Positions 35,023 to 44,700 of a stretch of DNA of 64,000 nucleotides are shown here, in pieces. Source of the stretch: Corynebacterium sp. HMSC078H07 (GTDB lineage Bacteria > Actinomycetota > Actinomycetes > Mycobacteriales > Mycobacteriaceae); assembly GCF_001812805.1 (NCBI RefSeq), contig NZ_KV810517.1:45666-109665 (forward strand), given 5' to 3'. Within the stretch, counting starts at the first letter, position 1; each line of letters starts with the position of its first letter. The notes beneath the pieces were generated by a model. That model searched no databases. It saw only the letters and a list, made by a program, of their open reading frames with translations, and was not told the DNA's origin. Position numbers and translations under genes: made by a program.

Positions 35023-37260
35023 ATGTTTTATTCTTGGGGCCGCTTCTCCTACGCCCACCGCAAGGTCATCCCGCTTATCATCGTCGGGCTCATCCTCGGC
35101 CTCTTCTTCGGCTTCGGCACCCGCCTGGGTGACCGGATGAGTCAGGAGGGCTGGGAGGACCCGGGGGCGGCGTCGACAAGCGCTGCACAGATCGAACTGG
35201 AGACCTTCGGCCGGGACAATTCCGGCGACGTCATCCTGCTTTTCGACGACCCCGAAACCCACGCCGCCGAGGCCAAATCCTTTCTGGATGACCTCAAGGC
35301 TCAGCATCCGGAACAGATCGACTCCGTCACCAGCTACTTTGATAAGCGCAACCCGAACCTCATCACGCAGGACCACTCCACGGCATTCGCCGCCATCGGG
35401 CTCAAAGGCGACGGCGAGCAGACCCTCAAGGACTTCCGCGCCATTGAGGAGTCGCTGCACTCCAGCGACTTGCCGGTCCAGGTAGCGGGCGCCACCGCCG
35501 TGGCCGATGCGCTCGACGAGGGCATGGCCGAGGACATCTCCCGCGCGGAGAAGGCCGCCCTGCCGCTCGTGGGCCTGCTGCTGCTCATCGTCTTCGGTTC
35601 CGTCGTCGCGGCTTTCATGCCGCTCGTCGTGGGTGGCCTGTCCATCCTGGGCTCTCTGGGCATCCTCTCCATCTTGGCTGGCTTCCAGCAGGTCAACGTG
35701 TTCGCACAAGCCGTGGTCACGCTGCTGGGCTTGGGTCTGGCCATCGACTACGGCCTGTTCATGGTGTCGCGCTTCCGCGAGGAGCTGGACAAGGGCCGCG
35801 ATACCAAGGAGGCCGTGGCGATCACCACCGCTACTGCGGGTCAGACCGTGGTTTTCTCCGCCGCCATGGTGGCCGTGTCCCTCTCCGGGCTCTTCCTTTT
35901 CCCGCAGGCCTTCCTCAAGTCCGTGGCCTATGGCTCCATCTCCGCGGTGGGCCTGGCCGCGCTGCTGTCGGTCATGGTGCTGCCGTCCCTGTTCGGCATG
36001 CTGGGCCACAACATCGATAAGTGGACCGTGCGCAAGACCTCGCGCCGCGGGCGCCGCATTGAGGACACGTGGTGGTACAAGCTGCCGCGCTGGGCCATGC
36101 GCCGCGCAGGTCTCATGACCGCCGCCATTTGCGCCCTGCTCATCGCGCTCACCCTGCCGGTGCTGGGCGTGAAATTTGGAGGCATCAACGAAACCTACCT
36201 GCCGCCGGATAACGATGTGCGCGTGGCCCAGGACCAGTTCAACAAGGACTTCCCCTCCTTCCGCACCGAACCGGTCAAGCTCGTGGTGAAGAATGCCACG
36301 AATGAGCAGCTTGTGGACGTCGTCATGCAGGCCCGCTCCATCCAGGGCCTTACCGAGCCGATGGGCCCGAAGACCGCGACTGTCGACGGCACCACCGTCC
36401 TCGGCGCCGGCATCCAAGACCGCGAGGACTACGCACGCATCGTCCACGAACTCGAGGACATCGAGGCGCCGGAGGGCGTGGAGCTCTACGTCGGCGGCAC
36501 CCCGGCCATGGAGGTCGAGTCCCTCGACGCGCTCTTTGAGACCCTCCCCTGGATGGCCCTCTACGTGGTGCTGGCCACCTTCCTCCTCATGGCGCTGGTC
36601 TTCGGCAGCTTCATCCTGCCGCTCAAGGCCATCATCATGACGCTGCTTTCCCTGGGTGCCACGCTGGGCATTCTGACGCTCATGTTCGTCGATGGCCTCG
36701 GCTCCGGCCTGCTCAACTTCACCGCCGGTCCGCTCATGAGCCCGATTCTGGTGCTCATCATCGCCATCGTCTTTGGTCTCTCCACGGACTATGAGGTCTT
36801 CTTGGTCTCGCGCATGGTGGAAGCCCGCCGCCGCGGTGCGTCCACCGATGAGGCCATCGCTGCGGGCACCGCGCACACGGGTGGCATCATCACGGCAGCT
36901 GCGCTCATCATGATTGTCGTGGCGGGAGCCTTTGGCTTCTCCGACATCGTCATGATGAAGTACATCGCCTTCGGCATGATTTTCGCCCTGCTTATCGACG
37001 CCACCATCGTCCGCATGCTCCTCGTCCCCGCCGTCATGCACCTGCTTCGCGAAGACAACTGGTGGGCCCCGCGCTTCCTTACCCGCCTGACCCATCGCCT
37101 CGGCGGCGACAACGCTCCAGCTGCCAATCCGGCAGAACAGGTCGAGGAGGCGTCGGCAAGCGATGCTCCTGTACGTGGTGACCGCAGCGCCGACACGGAT
37201 GAGGAGCTCATCCCCTTCACCGAACTGATGCAGCGCCTCAACTCGACGGATAGACGATGA
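35023..37260 (+). CDS. cmpL1: MMPL family trehalose-mycolate transporter
   Basis: A 745-residue RND/MMPL transporter with 12 membrane helices in two halves, each preceded by an extracytoplasmic domain. The proton-relay Asp-Tyr pairs are present at about residue 240 (AIDYGLFMVSRF) and 588 (STDYEVFLVSRM). It corresponds to C. glutamicum CmpL1, the MmpL3-type exporter of trehalose monocorynomycolate. TTAGGAG lies six bases before the ATG; the longer open frame upstream overlaps the NYN gene and is not used. A short disordered C-terminal tail contains one CGTCGNNAAGC motif. Confidence 0.9.
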   Translation: MFYSWGRFSYAHRKVIPLIIVGLILGLFFGFGTRLGDRMSQEGWEDPGAASTSAAQIELETFGRDNSGDVILLFDDPETHAAEAKSFLDDLKAQHPEQIDSVTSYFDKRNPNLITQDHSTAFAAIGLKGDGEQTLKDFRAIEESLHSSDLPVQVAGATAVADALDEGMAEDISRAEKAALPLVGLLLLIVFGSVVAAFMPLVVGGLSILGSLGILSILAGFQQVNVFAQAVVTLLGLGLAIDYGLFMVSRFREELDKGRDTKEAVAITTATAGQTVVFSAAMVAVSLSGLFLFPQAFLKSVAYGSISAVGLAALLSVMVLPSLFGMLGHNIDKWTVRKTSRRGRRIEDTWWYKLPRWAMRRAGLMTAAICALLIALTLPVLGVKFGGINETYLPPDNDVRVAQDQFNKDFPSFRTEPVKLVVKNATNEQLVDVVMQARSIQGLTEPMGPKTATVDGTTVLGAGIQDREDYARIVHELEDIEAPEGVELYVGGTPAMEVESLDALFETLPWMALYVVLATFLLMALVFGSFILPLKAIIMTLLSLGATLGILTLMFVDGLGSGLLNFTAGPLMSPILVLIIAIVFGLSTDYEVFLVSRMVEARRRGASTDEAIAAGTAHTGGIITAAALIMIVVAGAFGFSDIVMMKYIAFGMIFALLIDATIVRMLLVPAVMHLLREDNWWAPRFLTRLTHRLGGDNAPAANPAEQVEEASASDAPVRGDRSADTDEELIPFTELMQRLNSTDRR

Positions 37261-38267
37261 ACAAGAAGTGGCTCACCTGGATAATCTCCCTGGTTATCCT
37301 GGCCGCGCTGGCGTGGTTCTTTCGTGACCAGCTCGACTTCATCACCGAAGGCCTGCGCCGCCTGCGCCACGCCGAGCCGCTGCCGGTGGTGCTCGTCGTG
37401 GTGTTTGCGCTGCTCTCCATCGCGGGCATGGCCGAGGTGATGAAGCGGCTCATCGGCGCCGGCGGCGTCAAGGTGCCGCTGCGCGAAACCTACGCCATCA
37501 CGCTGGCCTCCAACGCGTGGTCCACGACGCTGCCCGCGGGCCCTGCCTTTTCGGCCTTGCTCACCTTCCAGGTGCAGCGCCGCTGGGGCGCGTCGGTGGC
37601 GCTGTGCAGTTATTTCCTGTTTTTGTCCTCGATCATTAGCTCGATGTTCCTCGCGCTCATTGGGCTCGGTGGGGTATTTTTCCTCAACGCCGATATGGCT
37701 TTGGGTTCGCTGATCACGACTATCGTCCTGATGCTCGCGGCACTCGGCGGGATCTTCTGGCTAACCTCGCACCCAGTGACCCTCGAGCGCTGGCTGCGCA
37801 AACTGCGCCCCGGGTCGGCGCGAGATCGGGCCATTGAGGAGATCCGCAACCTCGGCGAGGTCCACCTCTCACGAGGACCTTTCGCCATCGTGGCGGGGGC
37901 GTCGCTGGTGCACCGACTGGCTGATATGGGTGCACTGTGGGCATCCGTGTGGGCAATGACCGGGGAGATCCCCTGGCTGCGTGCGGGTGCTGATGACACC
38001 ACCATCGCTGGCGTAGCCTTAGCCTTCCTCGCCGCGAAGCTGGCCGGTTCCGCGCAGGTCACGCCGGGCGGTGTGGGCACGGTTGAGGCCGCCCTCATCA
38101 CCCCGCTGGTGGCCACGGGCCTGACCGTGGTGCACGCCACCTCCGCGGCCATCATCTACCGGCTTATTTCTTTTGCGCTCATCACTATCATTGGATGGGT
38201 CATCTATTTCGCCCACTACGCCCGCGATGGCTTCTCTTACGCGGCGTTGAACCGGAAGGAATCCTAA
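37257..38267 (+). CDS. LPG synthase TM-like (UPF0104) membrane protein
   Basis: A 336-residue protein with about eight membrane helices, matching the lysylphosphatidylglycerol synthase transmembrane region family. PGGVGTVEAAL is the typical late motif. There is no C-terminal aminoacyl-transfer domain, so it is a flippase-like or accessory membrane protein rather than a synthase. It overlaps cmpL1 by ATGA, implying coupling; a role in trehalose mycolate transport is plausible but unproven. Confidence 0.85.
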   Translation: MNKKWLTWIISLVILAALAWFFRDQLDFITEGLRRLRHAEPLPVVLVVVFALLSIAGMAEVMKRLIGAGGVKVPLRETYAITLASNAWSTTLPAGPAFSALLTFQVQRRWGASVALCSYFLFLSSIISSMFLALIGLGGVFFLNADMALGSLITTIVLMLAALGGIFWLTSHPVTLERWLRKLRPGSARDRAIEEIRNLGEVHLSRGPFAIVAGASLVHRLADMGALWASVWAMTGEIPWLRAGADDTTIAGVALAFLAAKLAGSAQVTPGGVGTVEAALITPLVATGLTVVHATSAAIIYRLISFALITIIGWVIYFAHYARDGFSYAALNRKES

Positions 38268-38615
38268 ATGCGCGTTGCCCCGCTTATCGACGTCCTCGCT
38301 CTCGCCCTCTTCGCCATCCTCGCCCGCCTAGCGCACGGTGGATTGAGTTTCAGCTCGTGGGTCGATGCCTTCTGGCCGTGGACTGTGGGCGCGCTCGTGG
38401 GCTGGGTCATCATCATGGCCGCGAAGTTGGGCGGCCTGTGGAAGCAGGGCGCTGTGGTGTGGGTTAGCGCCATTGTTGGCGGCATGGCCCTGTGGATGCT
38501 GGTCAACGGGCGCCTGCCGCACTGGTCCTTCCTCATCGTGGCCACGGTCATGTCCGCGCTGCTGCTCTTCGGCTGGCGCGGCATCGCGGCCTTTGCATCC
38601 CGCTCCCGCGCTTAG
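38268..38615 (+). CDS. DUF3054 membrane protein
   Basis: A 115-residue protein with four predicted helices, matching DUF3054 (DVLALALFAILARLAHGG opening). Its ATG directly follows the previous TAA, making it the last member of the trmB-NYN-cmpL1 gene string. Function unknown. Confidence 0.85.
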   Translation: MRVAPLIDVLALALFAILARLAHGGLSFSSWVDAFWPWTVGALVGWVIIMAAKLGGLWKQGAVVWVSAIVGGMALWMLVNGRLPHWSFLIVATVMSALLLFGWRGIAAFASRSRA

Positions 38616-38782
38616 TATCCGGCTTCGCCATTTCCTCTAGCCTGTTTTCTTCCCTTCACAAGACGCGCTCACGTGTTAGGGAGGCACCCGCCAGCCAGGC
38701 TTGCCACGCTTACAACCAACCATAGTCACCCCCTTTGAGCTGGGAGTTTGCCGTTCCAGTTGCGGGGTAGGTGGAGCGGGTT

Positions 38783-38788
38783 TAAGGT
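38783..38788 (+). promoter_or_regulatory. -10 element of a probably leaderless transcript (second HNH gene)
   Basis: TAAGGT, seven bases before the ATG at 38796. Confidence 0.55.
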
Positions 38789-38795
38789 GTGAGGC

Positions 38796-39809
38796 ATGAA
38801 GTTGGGGGACTTACTCGGGGTACTCGCTCGCGGCATGCACGTCGTTTCTTTGTGCGCGGGCCACACGCTCGATGAGATGATCGCACTTGGCGCGACTCCT
38901 CGGGTGGCACGGCAGTTAGATGCGCTCCTCCGCGTCTATTTCGGGCAGACTGCCTACACCGCCAAGCAGCGCCGCGCGCGGGAGACCACTCACGCGCTTG
39001 ATACGCTGCTCACCATCGAGCGCCACGTCGCGCGCGTGAAAGATTCCCGCAAAGCCTGGGACCTGCGGGTGGAATTGTGCGAAACACCAGTGGGAGAGGT
39101 TGCGGGTGTGGCGAAGCGCCGGCTTGCCGAGCTCACCCCGAAGCCCAGCCCTGGTGTCCGTGTGCGCCGCAGCGCTACCGGTCTGCACAGCATCACGATT
39201 ACGGACCGTCCACGAGCGATCGCCGACATGGTGGGCACGCTTCGGGCGACAAACGACGACCTGCTCAAAGCCGCCCACGAGGTCTTTGAGGGCGGCGGCG
39301 CCCCCGCGCCGGCGCTGCATGCCCATGTCATCGTGCGCCTCGACGAGCTGGACACAATTGTGCGTGGCGAAGGCGATGACATCATTCTGCAGGCCACCGA
39401 CGGCGGCACGATGACCGGCGCGGAGTTCGTGCGCACGAAGTTTGCCGAGCGCGGCTTCGTTACCCTCATCCACCCCACCCTGGGCCCGGTGAATCTCTAC
39501 GGCACGAGCCGCTTCGCTAACGACAAGATGCGGCTCATGTTGGGCGCGGAGCATCCGACGTGCGCGTGGTTTGGTTGTAATAAACCCGTCACGGAATGCC
39601 AAATGCACCACATACAACGCTGGCAAGATGGCGGGCCTACCAACATCGCCAATCTGGTGCCTTTATGCCAGTATCACAACGCAATTAACGACGACGATCC
39701 CACTCGCCCCACCGGCCGGGGTCGGGTCGACCGCATCAACGGCAGAGTCCATTGGTTGCCGCCCGGTGGCGGTCCTCCAGTTCCCAGCCCCAGTCCTGCC
39801 TGGCCCTAA
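38796..39809 (+). CDS. DUF222 / HNH endonuclease-domain protein
   Basis: A 337-residue member of the same 13E12-like family as the gene at 11272, without that protein's long tail. A DUF222-like helical region is followed by an HNH motif: CAWFGCNKPVTECQMHHI, then ANLVPLCQYHNAIN. Metal-binding Cys and His are intact. It has its own leaderless-type promoter and faces the micro-gene across a shared hairpin. No partner gene or inverted repeats suggest that it is itself mobile. Confidence 0.87.
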   Translation: MKLGDLLGVLARGMHVVSLCAGHTLDEMIALGATPRVARQLDALLRVYFGQTAYTAKQRRARETTHALDTLLTIERHVARVKDSRKAWDLRVELCETPVGEVAGVAKRRLAELTPKPSPGVRVRRSATGLHSITITDRPRAIADMVGTLRATNDDLLKAAHEVFEGGGAPAPALHAHVIVRLDELDTIVRGEGDDIILQATDGGTMTGAEFVRTKFAERGFVTLIHPTLGPVNLYGTSRFANDKMRLMLGAEHPTCAWFGCNKPVTECQMHHIQRWQDGGPTNIANLVPLCQYHNAINDDDPTRPTGRGRVDRINGRVHWLPPGGGPPVPSPSPAWP

Positions 39810-39824
39810 AACACGGATCGAAAA

Positions 39825-39846
39825 AGCCCCTCCACCAGGAGGGGCT
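39825..39846 (-). terminator. Rho-independent terminator of the 35-residue peptide gene
   Basis: AGCCCCTCC-ACCA-GGAGGGGCT is a nine-bp GC-rich stem. On the minus strand it is followed directly by TTTTT, so it terminates the micro-gene. It also lies 16 bp past the convergent HNH gene. Confidence 0.85.
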
Positions 39847-39858
39847 ACAGGTGTTGGC

Positions 39859-39966
39859 TTACTTCGAGCTCAGGGAGGAGCCGGAGACGGTAACACCGGC
39901 GCGGTTGAGCAGCATGATGACGAGGTTGATGATGTCGCCACCGAGGTCAATAACGCTAGACAGCAT
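39859..39966 (-). CDS. Micro-gene: 35-residue amphipathic, Ser-rich peptide (small porin-like or surface peptide candidate)
   Basis: The gene has all the marks of expression: ATG with AAAGGAG seven bases upstream, a 36-codon frame, and a strong terminator 12 bp after TAA. The peptide begins MLSSVIDLGGDIINL. Hydrophobic residues dominate positions 5-27, with D7, D11, N14 and N21 spaced to form one polar stripe, so the helix is amphipathic. The end, VTVSGSSLSSK, is Ser-rich. There is no signal peptide. These traits recall corynebacterial PorA/PorH-type porins, which are tiny, lack signal peptides and carry mycolate on Ser; the gene lies 222 bp downstream of accD4-pks13. A toxin or signalling peptide is an alternative. 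Identity is inferred from features, not homology. Confidence 0.8.
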   Translation of the reverse strand: MLSSVIDLGGDIINLVIMLLNRAGVTVSGSSLSSK

Positions 39967-39991
39967 GAGAGTTCTCCTTTATTCGATTACC

Positions 39992-40006
39992 TAGACTTAA
40001 TGTCTA
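39992..40006 (-). promoter_or_regulatory. Inverted repeat in the promoter region of the micro-gene
   Basis: TAGAC-TTAAT-GTCTA, 25 bp upstream of the start codon and within a locally AT-rich stretch that probably includes the -10 region. A possible operator. Confidence 0.4.
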
Positions 40007-40188
40007 TCGTGCGAGGATGCCTTTGACGTTACGCCTTACGCGAAAAATCCGGCAGTTTGTGGGGAATGGCCCTAACCGGCCACAGCCCTCCCACCCAGCA
40101 CCGCGGCAGGACCGCGGCAAGCCAGAGGGTTGACCACCCCCAGTAGAGAATTCGGCAGGGCAACCATCCCGCCGGCGCGGGCGATGGG

Positions 40189-41736
40189 CTAAAGCGGGGA
40201 GATGGTGTGCTTCTTGGGCAGATCCTTCTCTTGCTTATCGGCCAGCTGGCGCAGCGCGCGGCGCAGGGCTAGGCGCGACTCGGAGGGCTTAATCATGCCA
40301 TCGAGGTAGCCGCGCTCCGCAGCGACATAGGGCGCGGTCATGGTCTCGTCGTAGAAGTCCATGAACATCTTCTTCGTCATCGCGCGCTGCTCCGGGGTTT
40401 CGGCGGCCTCGAGCTGCTTGCCGGCAATCATGACCACAGCGGCGGCCGAGCCCATCACGGCGATCTGGGCCGTCGGCCACGCCAGGTTGATATCACCGGT
40501 CAGGTTCTTCGAGCCCATCACGGCATAAGCACCGCCATAAGCCTTGCGCACGATGAGCGAGACCTTCGGCACAGTGGCTTCCACCACCGCAAACGCGAAC
40601 TTCGCGCCGCGGTGAATCAAGCCTGCCTTCTCCTGGTCCACGCCCGGCAGGTAACCCGGCGTATCGACCACGAAGACCAGCGGGATGTTGTAGGCATCGC
40701 AAATACGGATAAAACGCCCGCCTTTATCGGCGGCGTCCGCATCGATACAACCCGCCGAATGCATCGGGTTATTCGCCACAAAACCCACGGCTTTGCCATC
40801 AATGCGGCCAAAAGCAGTGATGACGTTGGGGGCGTAGTTTTCCTGGATTTCGATGAGCTCGTCGTCGTCGCCAAGCTGCGTGAGCAGGTCCATCATGTCG
40901 TAGCCGGCATTCGTGTCATCCGGCATGAAGGAATCCAACTCGGTGTCCTGGGCCACCTCTTCATCAGACGGCGCGTCGAAGACCGGCGCCTCATCGAAGC
41001 AGGTCAACGGCAAATGATCCAGCAAGTCACGAACCAAATCGAAGGCATCATCCTCCGAGGGCACCACAACGGAGACGTTGCCGTTGAGCTCCTGCTGGCG
41101 GGCGGAACCTAGGTCGTGGGAAGAAATCTCCTCGCCCGTGACCTCCTTGATCACGTTCGGGCCCGTCACGTACATCTCCGCCTCACCATCGACGGCGATG
41201 ATAAAGTCCGTGGTCACCGGCGCATACACCGCGCCACCGGCGGACTTGCCCATCATGATGGAAATCTGCGGGCTGCGGCCACTAAGCGGTAGCTGGCGGC
41301 GGGCAATCTCGGAGTACATGGCCAGTGACGTCACCGCGTCCTGGATACGCGCGCCACCGGAATCCTGGATACCGATGACCGGGCAGCCAATCTTGATGGC
41401 CAGGTCCATGATGTCGGTGACCTTCTTGCCAAAGGTCACGCCCACGGATCCGCCGTAGACGGTCTTATCGTGCGCGTAAATGCACACCGGGCGGCCATTG
41501 ATGCGGCCGTGGCCGGTGACCACGCCGTCGGAGTAAATCGCATCCGGGTCGCCGGGGGTCTTGCCCAGGGCGCCGGTTTCGACGAAGGAGCCTTCGTCGA
41601 GAAGCGCGGCGATGCGTTGGCGAGGCGTCGAGCGGCCGGCCTCGTCGCGGCGGGCACGGGAGCGCTCGCTGCCGGGGTCCTGGGCACGCTCGAGGCGCTC
41701 GCGCAGGTCCGCTAGCTTGTCAGCGGTGCTAGTCAC
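40189..41736 (-). CDS. accD4: Acyl-CoA carboxylase beta subunit, mycolate pathway
   Basis: A 515-residue carboxyltransferase with the two crotonase-like halves of AccD/PccB proteins (GIQDSGGARIQDAV and FVVDTPGYLPGVDQE). Located directly after pks13, it is the subunit that carboxylates the long-chain acyl-CoA used as extender for mycolate condensation, with a biotinylated AccA and other AccD partners encoded elsewhere. It corresponds to AccD4 of mycobacteria and AccD3 of C. glutamicum. The GTG start overlaps the pks13 TGA (GTGA), with AGGAG about ten bases upstream, so translation is coupled. Confidence 0.93.
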   Translation of the reverse strand: MTSTADKLADLRERLERAQDPGSERSRARRDEAGRSTPRQRIAALLDEGSFVETGALGKTPGDPDAIYSDGVVTGHGRINGRPVCIYAHDKTVYGGSVGVTFGKKVTDIMDLAIKIGCPVIGIQDSGGARIQDAVTSLAMYSEIARRQLPLSGRSPQISIMMGKSAGGAVYAPVTTDFIIAVDGEAEMYVTGPNVIKEVTGEEISSHDLGSARQQELNGNVSVVVPSEDDAFDLVRDLLDHLPLTCFDEAPVFDAPSDEEVAQDTELDSFMPDDTNAGYDMMDLLTQLGDDDELIEIQENYAPNVITAFGRIDGKAVGFVANNPMHSAGCIDADAADKGGRFIRICDAYNIPLVFVVDTPGYLPGVDQEKAGLIHRGAKFAFAVVEATVPKVSLIVRKAYGGAYAVMGSKNLTGDINLAWPTAQIAVMGSAAAVVMIAGKQLEAAETPEQRAMTKKMFMDFYDETMTAPYVAAERGYLDGMIKPSESRLALRRALRQLADKQEKDLPKKHTISPL

Positions 41737-44700
41737 TTGCGAATCTTCTCCTCGATCCAATCCTCCATGTGCTTGCCCACGATACCGATTGCCGGCTCGT
41801 CGGGAACCGCCAGGTGGTCGCCCGGCAGCTGCACAATCTCCAGATCCTTCACGATAACGCCCCAGCCGCCGTCCGGGTTAATCTCCGCATACGCCGGCTC
41901 GAGCTCGATGGCGCCGTCGTGCATGCGCTCGGAGCGGAAGAGGATGACGGGCACGCTTACCGACGCCCACCTTCCCATATCCAGCGAGCCCAAAATCTGG
42001 TTGTCTACGAAGGACGCCCGCTGGTGCTCGAGTACACCGGCAGAGAGGCCGTGTTCAGAGGCGTCGGTGGAGCTGAGGAATTCCGCGAGCATGGCCATGA
42101 GCGCATCTTCGCCGACGGTTTCCAGCATTTCGTAGGGCGGCTCGAAGTCAAGACCGTAGGTCTTCTTGGCGAAGGCAGCGTAGCGGCCCCAGCGGGCCTT
42201 GGTTTCCTCCAGCGTCTTCGGTGCCGGATGCGCCGGCTGGGTGGTATCCAGCAGAGCGATGAAGGCCACCTCAGCCGCATCCTCGCCGCGGGCTGCGCGC
42301 TCCTGGAGCTGGTAGGCCACCTCATAGGCCAGCGCGCCGCCGAAGGACCAGCCGCCGAGCACGACCTTGCGGCCGCGCGCGTAGTGCAGGATGTCCTCAA
42401 TGTAGGCGGCGGCGCGATCCTCCAGGCTGCCTTCGAGGCGCTCGACGCCGTAGACGGCGACGTCGGCAGGCAGGCGGCGGGTCAGCGGCTGGTAGACCAC
42501 CGTGGTGCCGCCGGCCGGGTGGAACATGAAGACTGCTGGGCCATCGGCCTCGCGCAGCACACGGATGTTGCCCTCGACCTCGGTCTCGAGGCCCTCGCGG
42601 ACGAGGTCCGCCAGGTTCTCCAGCGCTTCGGCCTCCTGAACCTGCTGCGCGGTGACCTCGATGCCGGCGCGCTCGGTGAGGCGCTCGGCAATCTTCTCTG
42701 CTATCTCATCGCTGACCTGCGGCAGCGCGGAAGTCACGCCGGCGGCGGCCTTGCCCGTAAAGGTGGCCCAGGTACCGAAGACCATGCGCTCGGAGGCATC
42801 GCGCGGGGCCACGCCCACGCCTTCGTGCTCCTCGCCGCTATTTTCGCCGCGCAGCCCATCCGCGCCGTCCTTCGCGCTCACCGTGGAAGCGTCTGGGGTG
42901 GTGTCGTCGCTCTCGGTGAGCGCGAAGGGTGCGGTGCGAGCGTCAGCGGTGTGAGCGTCAGCGGCGTCGGTGGCCGGCGCGGCGGGGTCGGTTTGCTCGG
43001 CGACGGCCTCCTCGACCATGGTGATGACGTCGGCGAGGGAGGCGTCGCGAAGCGCCTGCACCTGCAGCGGCGGAATCTGGAAGTCGTTCTCCACGCGGTT
43101 CTTGATGCGCATGCCCATGAGCGAATCGAGGCCCAGGTCAATGAGCGGCAGCTCGCGCGGGAGATCGGAGACGTCGTAGCCCATGGACTCCGACACGATG
43201 AGCGCCAAGCGCTCCTCCACGCTCTCCTTCTCCGGGTCCCAGCGCACCGCATCAACGCCCACTTCGGGGTCGGCGAACTGCGGCGCGGTCACGGCCTGCG
43301 GCAGGCTCGGCTCCGGGGCGGCGACAGGCGCCTCAAGGTTGAGGGTAGAGGCGAAACCTTCCGCGATGAGCTTGGTCGACGCGCCATCCACGTAGTGCAC
43401 CGCCACGGACAGGCCGCCGAGAGTGCGGCGCACAATGGTGGTGACCTCACCCTTCGCCGGCAGGTCCGCATGTTCCTCGCTGGCGGCAATCTGTGCGCCC
43501 GGGGACACGGCCTCGGCGGCAGCCTCTAGGATGGCCAGGGCACTCGGCGCCTGGTCCGCGTTTGTGGAGAAGGCCACGGCGCCCTCCGGCAGGGTGACGC
43601 GCGCGCCCGGCAGACCGGAGATACCAGCGGAAGGGCGGGCGTTGGTCCAGAAACGCTGGCGACGGAAGTGGGTCGAGGGGGCGGCAACAAGCGCGCCGGA
43701 GCCGAAGACCTTTGTGTAGTCCACTGGGACACCCGCAACGTAGAGCTTGGCCAGCACATCCAGCAGCGACTCGGTGGGGTCCACCTTGCGCTTCAGGCTG
43801 TACAGCAGCTGCGCGTCCGCCTTGCCCGCGGCGAAAGCAGTGGACATGAGGCCCATCAGCGCAATCGGGTTCGGGGAAATCTCCACGATTTGGGTATGGC
43901 CCGCGTCAAAGGCCGACTCGGTCGCGTCCTGCAGGTAGACGGAGTGGCGAGTCATGCGGATCCAGTAGTCTTCGTCGTGCAGCACAGTGCCCGGACGGTA
44001 GGCCTTGCCGCGGTCCACGGAGGAAAACAGCGTGGTATGCAGCGGGCGGGCCTCAATGCCGGCGATTTCGGCATAAAGCTCACCGAGCAGCGGGTCGACG
44101 GCAGAGGTATGGCCGGCAGCCTTGACGTTGAGGGCGCGAGCGAACTTGCCCTCACCGTCGAGCTTCTCCACCAGCGCGAGGACCTCCTCGCGCGGGCCGC
44201 CCACTGTGGTCATGCCGGGGCCGGTGTAGACGGCGGGCTCGATATTGCCTGGTAGGGCGCCAATCTCCTCGGCGGAGAGTTCGACGACGGCCATGGCGCC
44301 TTGTTGATCGTCGGGAAGCGAGGCCTCGCCCTCCCCCATGAGGCGCGCGCGGTGGCAGGCAATGAGCATGGCGTCCTCCGCGGAGATGCCGCCGGACGCG
44401 TAGGCCGCGCCGATTTCACCCATGGACATGCCGATCACGCCGGCCGGGCGCACGCCGAAGGCGGCGAACAGGTCCGTCAGCGCAATCTGGATGGCGGTAA
44501 TCGCCACCTGCGCGGTTTCGGTGTTGTAGGTCTGGGAGTCATCGTGGGCGAGCTCCAGAATGGACCAGCCAGATTCGCGCTGCACAAGGGCGTCGAGTTC
44601 GACCAGACGTTCTTTAAACAGCGGCGACATCTCAATCATATCCTTGGCCATCTTGCGGTGCTGGGAGCCGAAGCCGGAGTACATGAAGACCGGGCCGTGC

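Noticed and set aside
34921..37095. 724-codon minus-strand frame opposite cmpL1
   Set aside because: The product is rich in His, Asp, Gly and Glu with no domain, the usual antisense artefact of high-GC codon bias. The plus strand encodes a full MMPL transporter.
39859..39966. Naming the 35-residue peptide PorA or PorH
   Set aside because: Only general features match. No residue-level homology to known porins can be claimed by eye, so no symbol is given.
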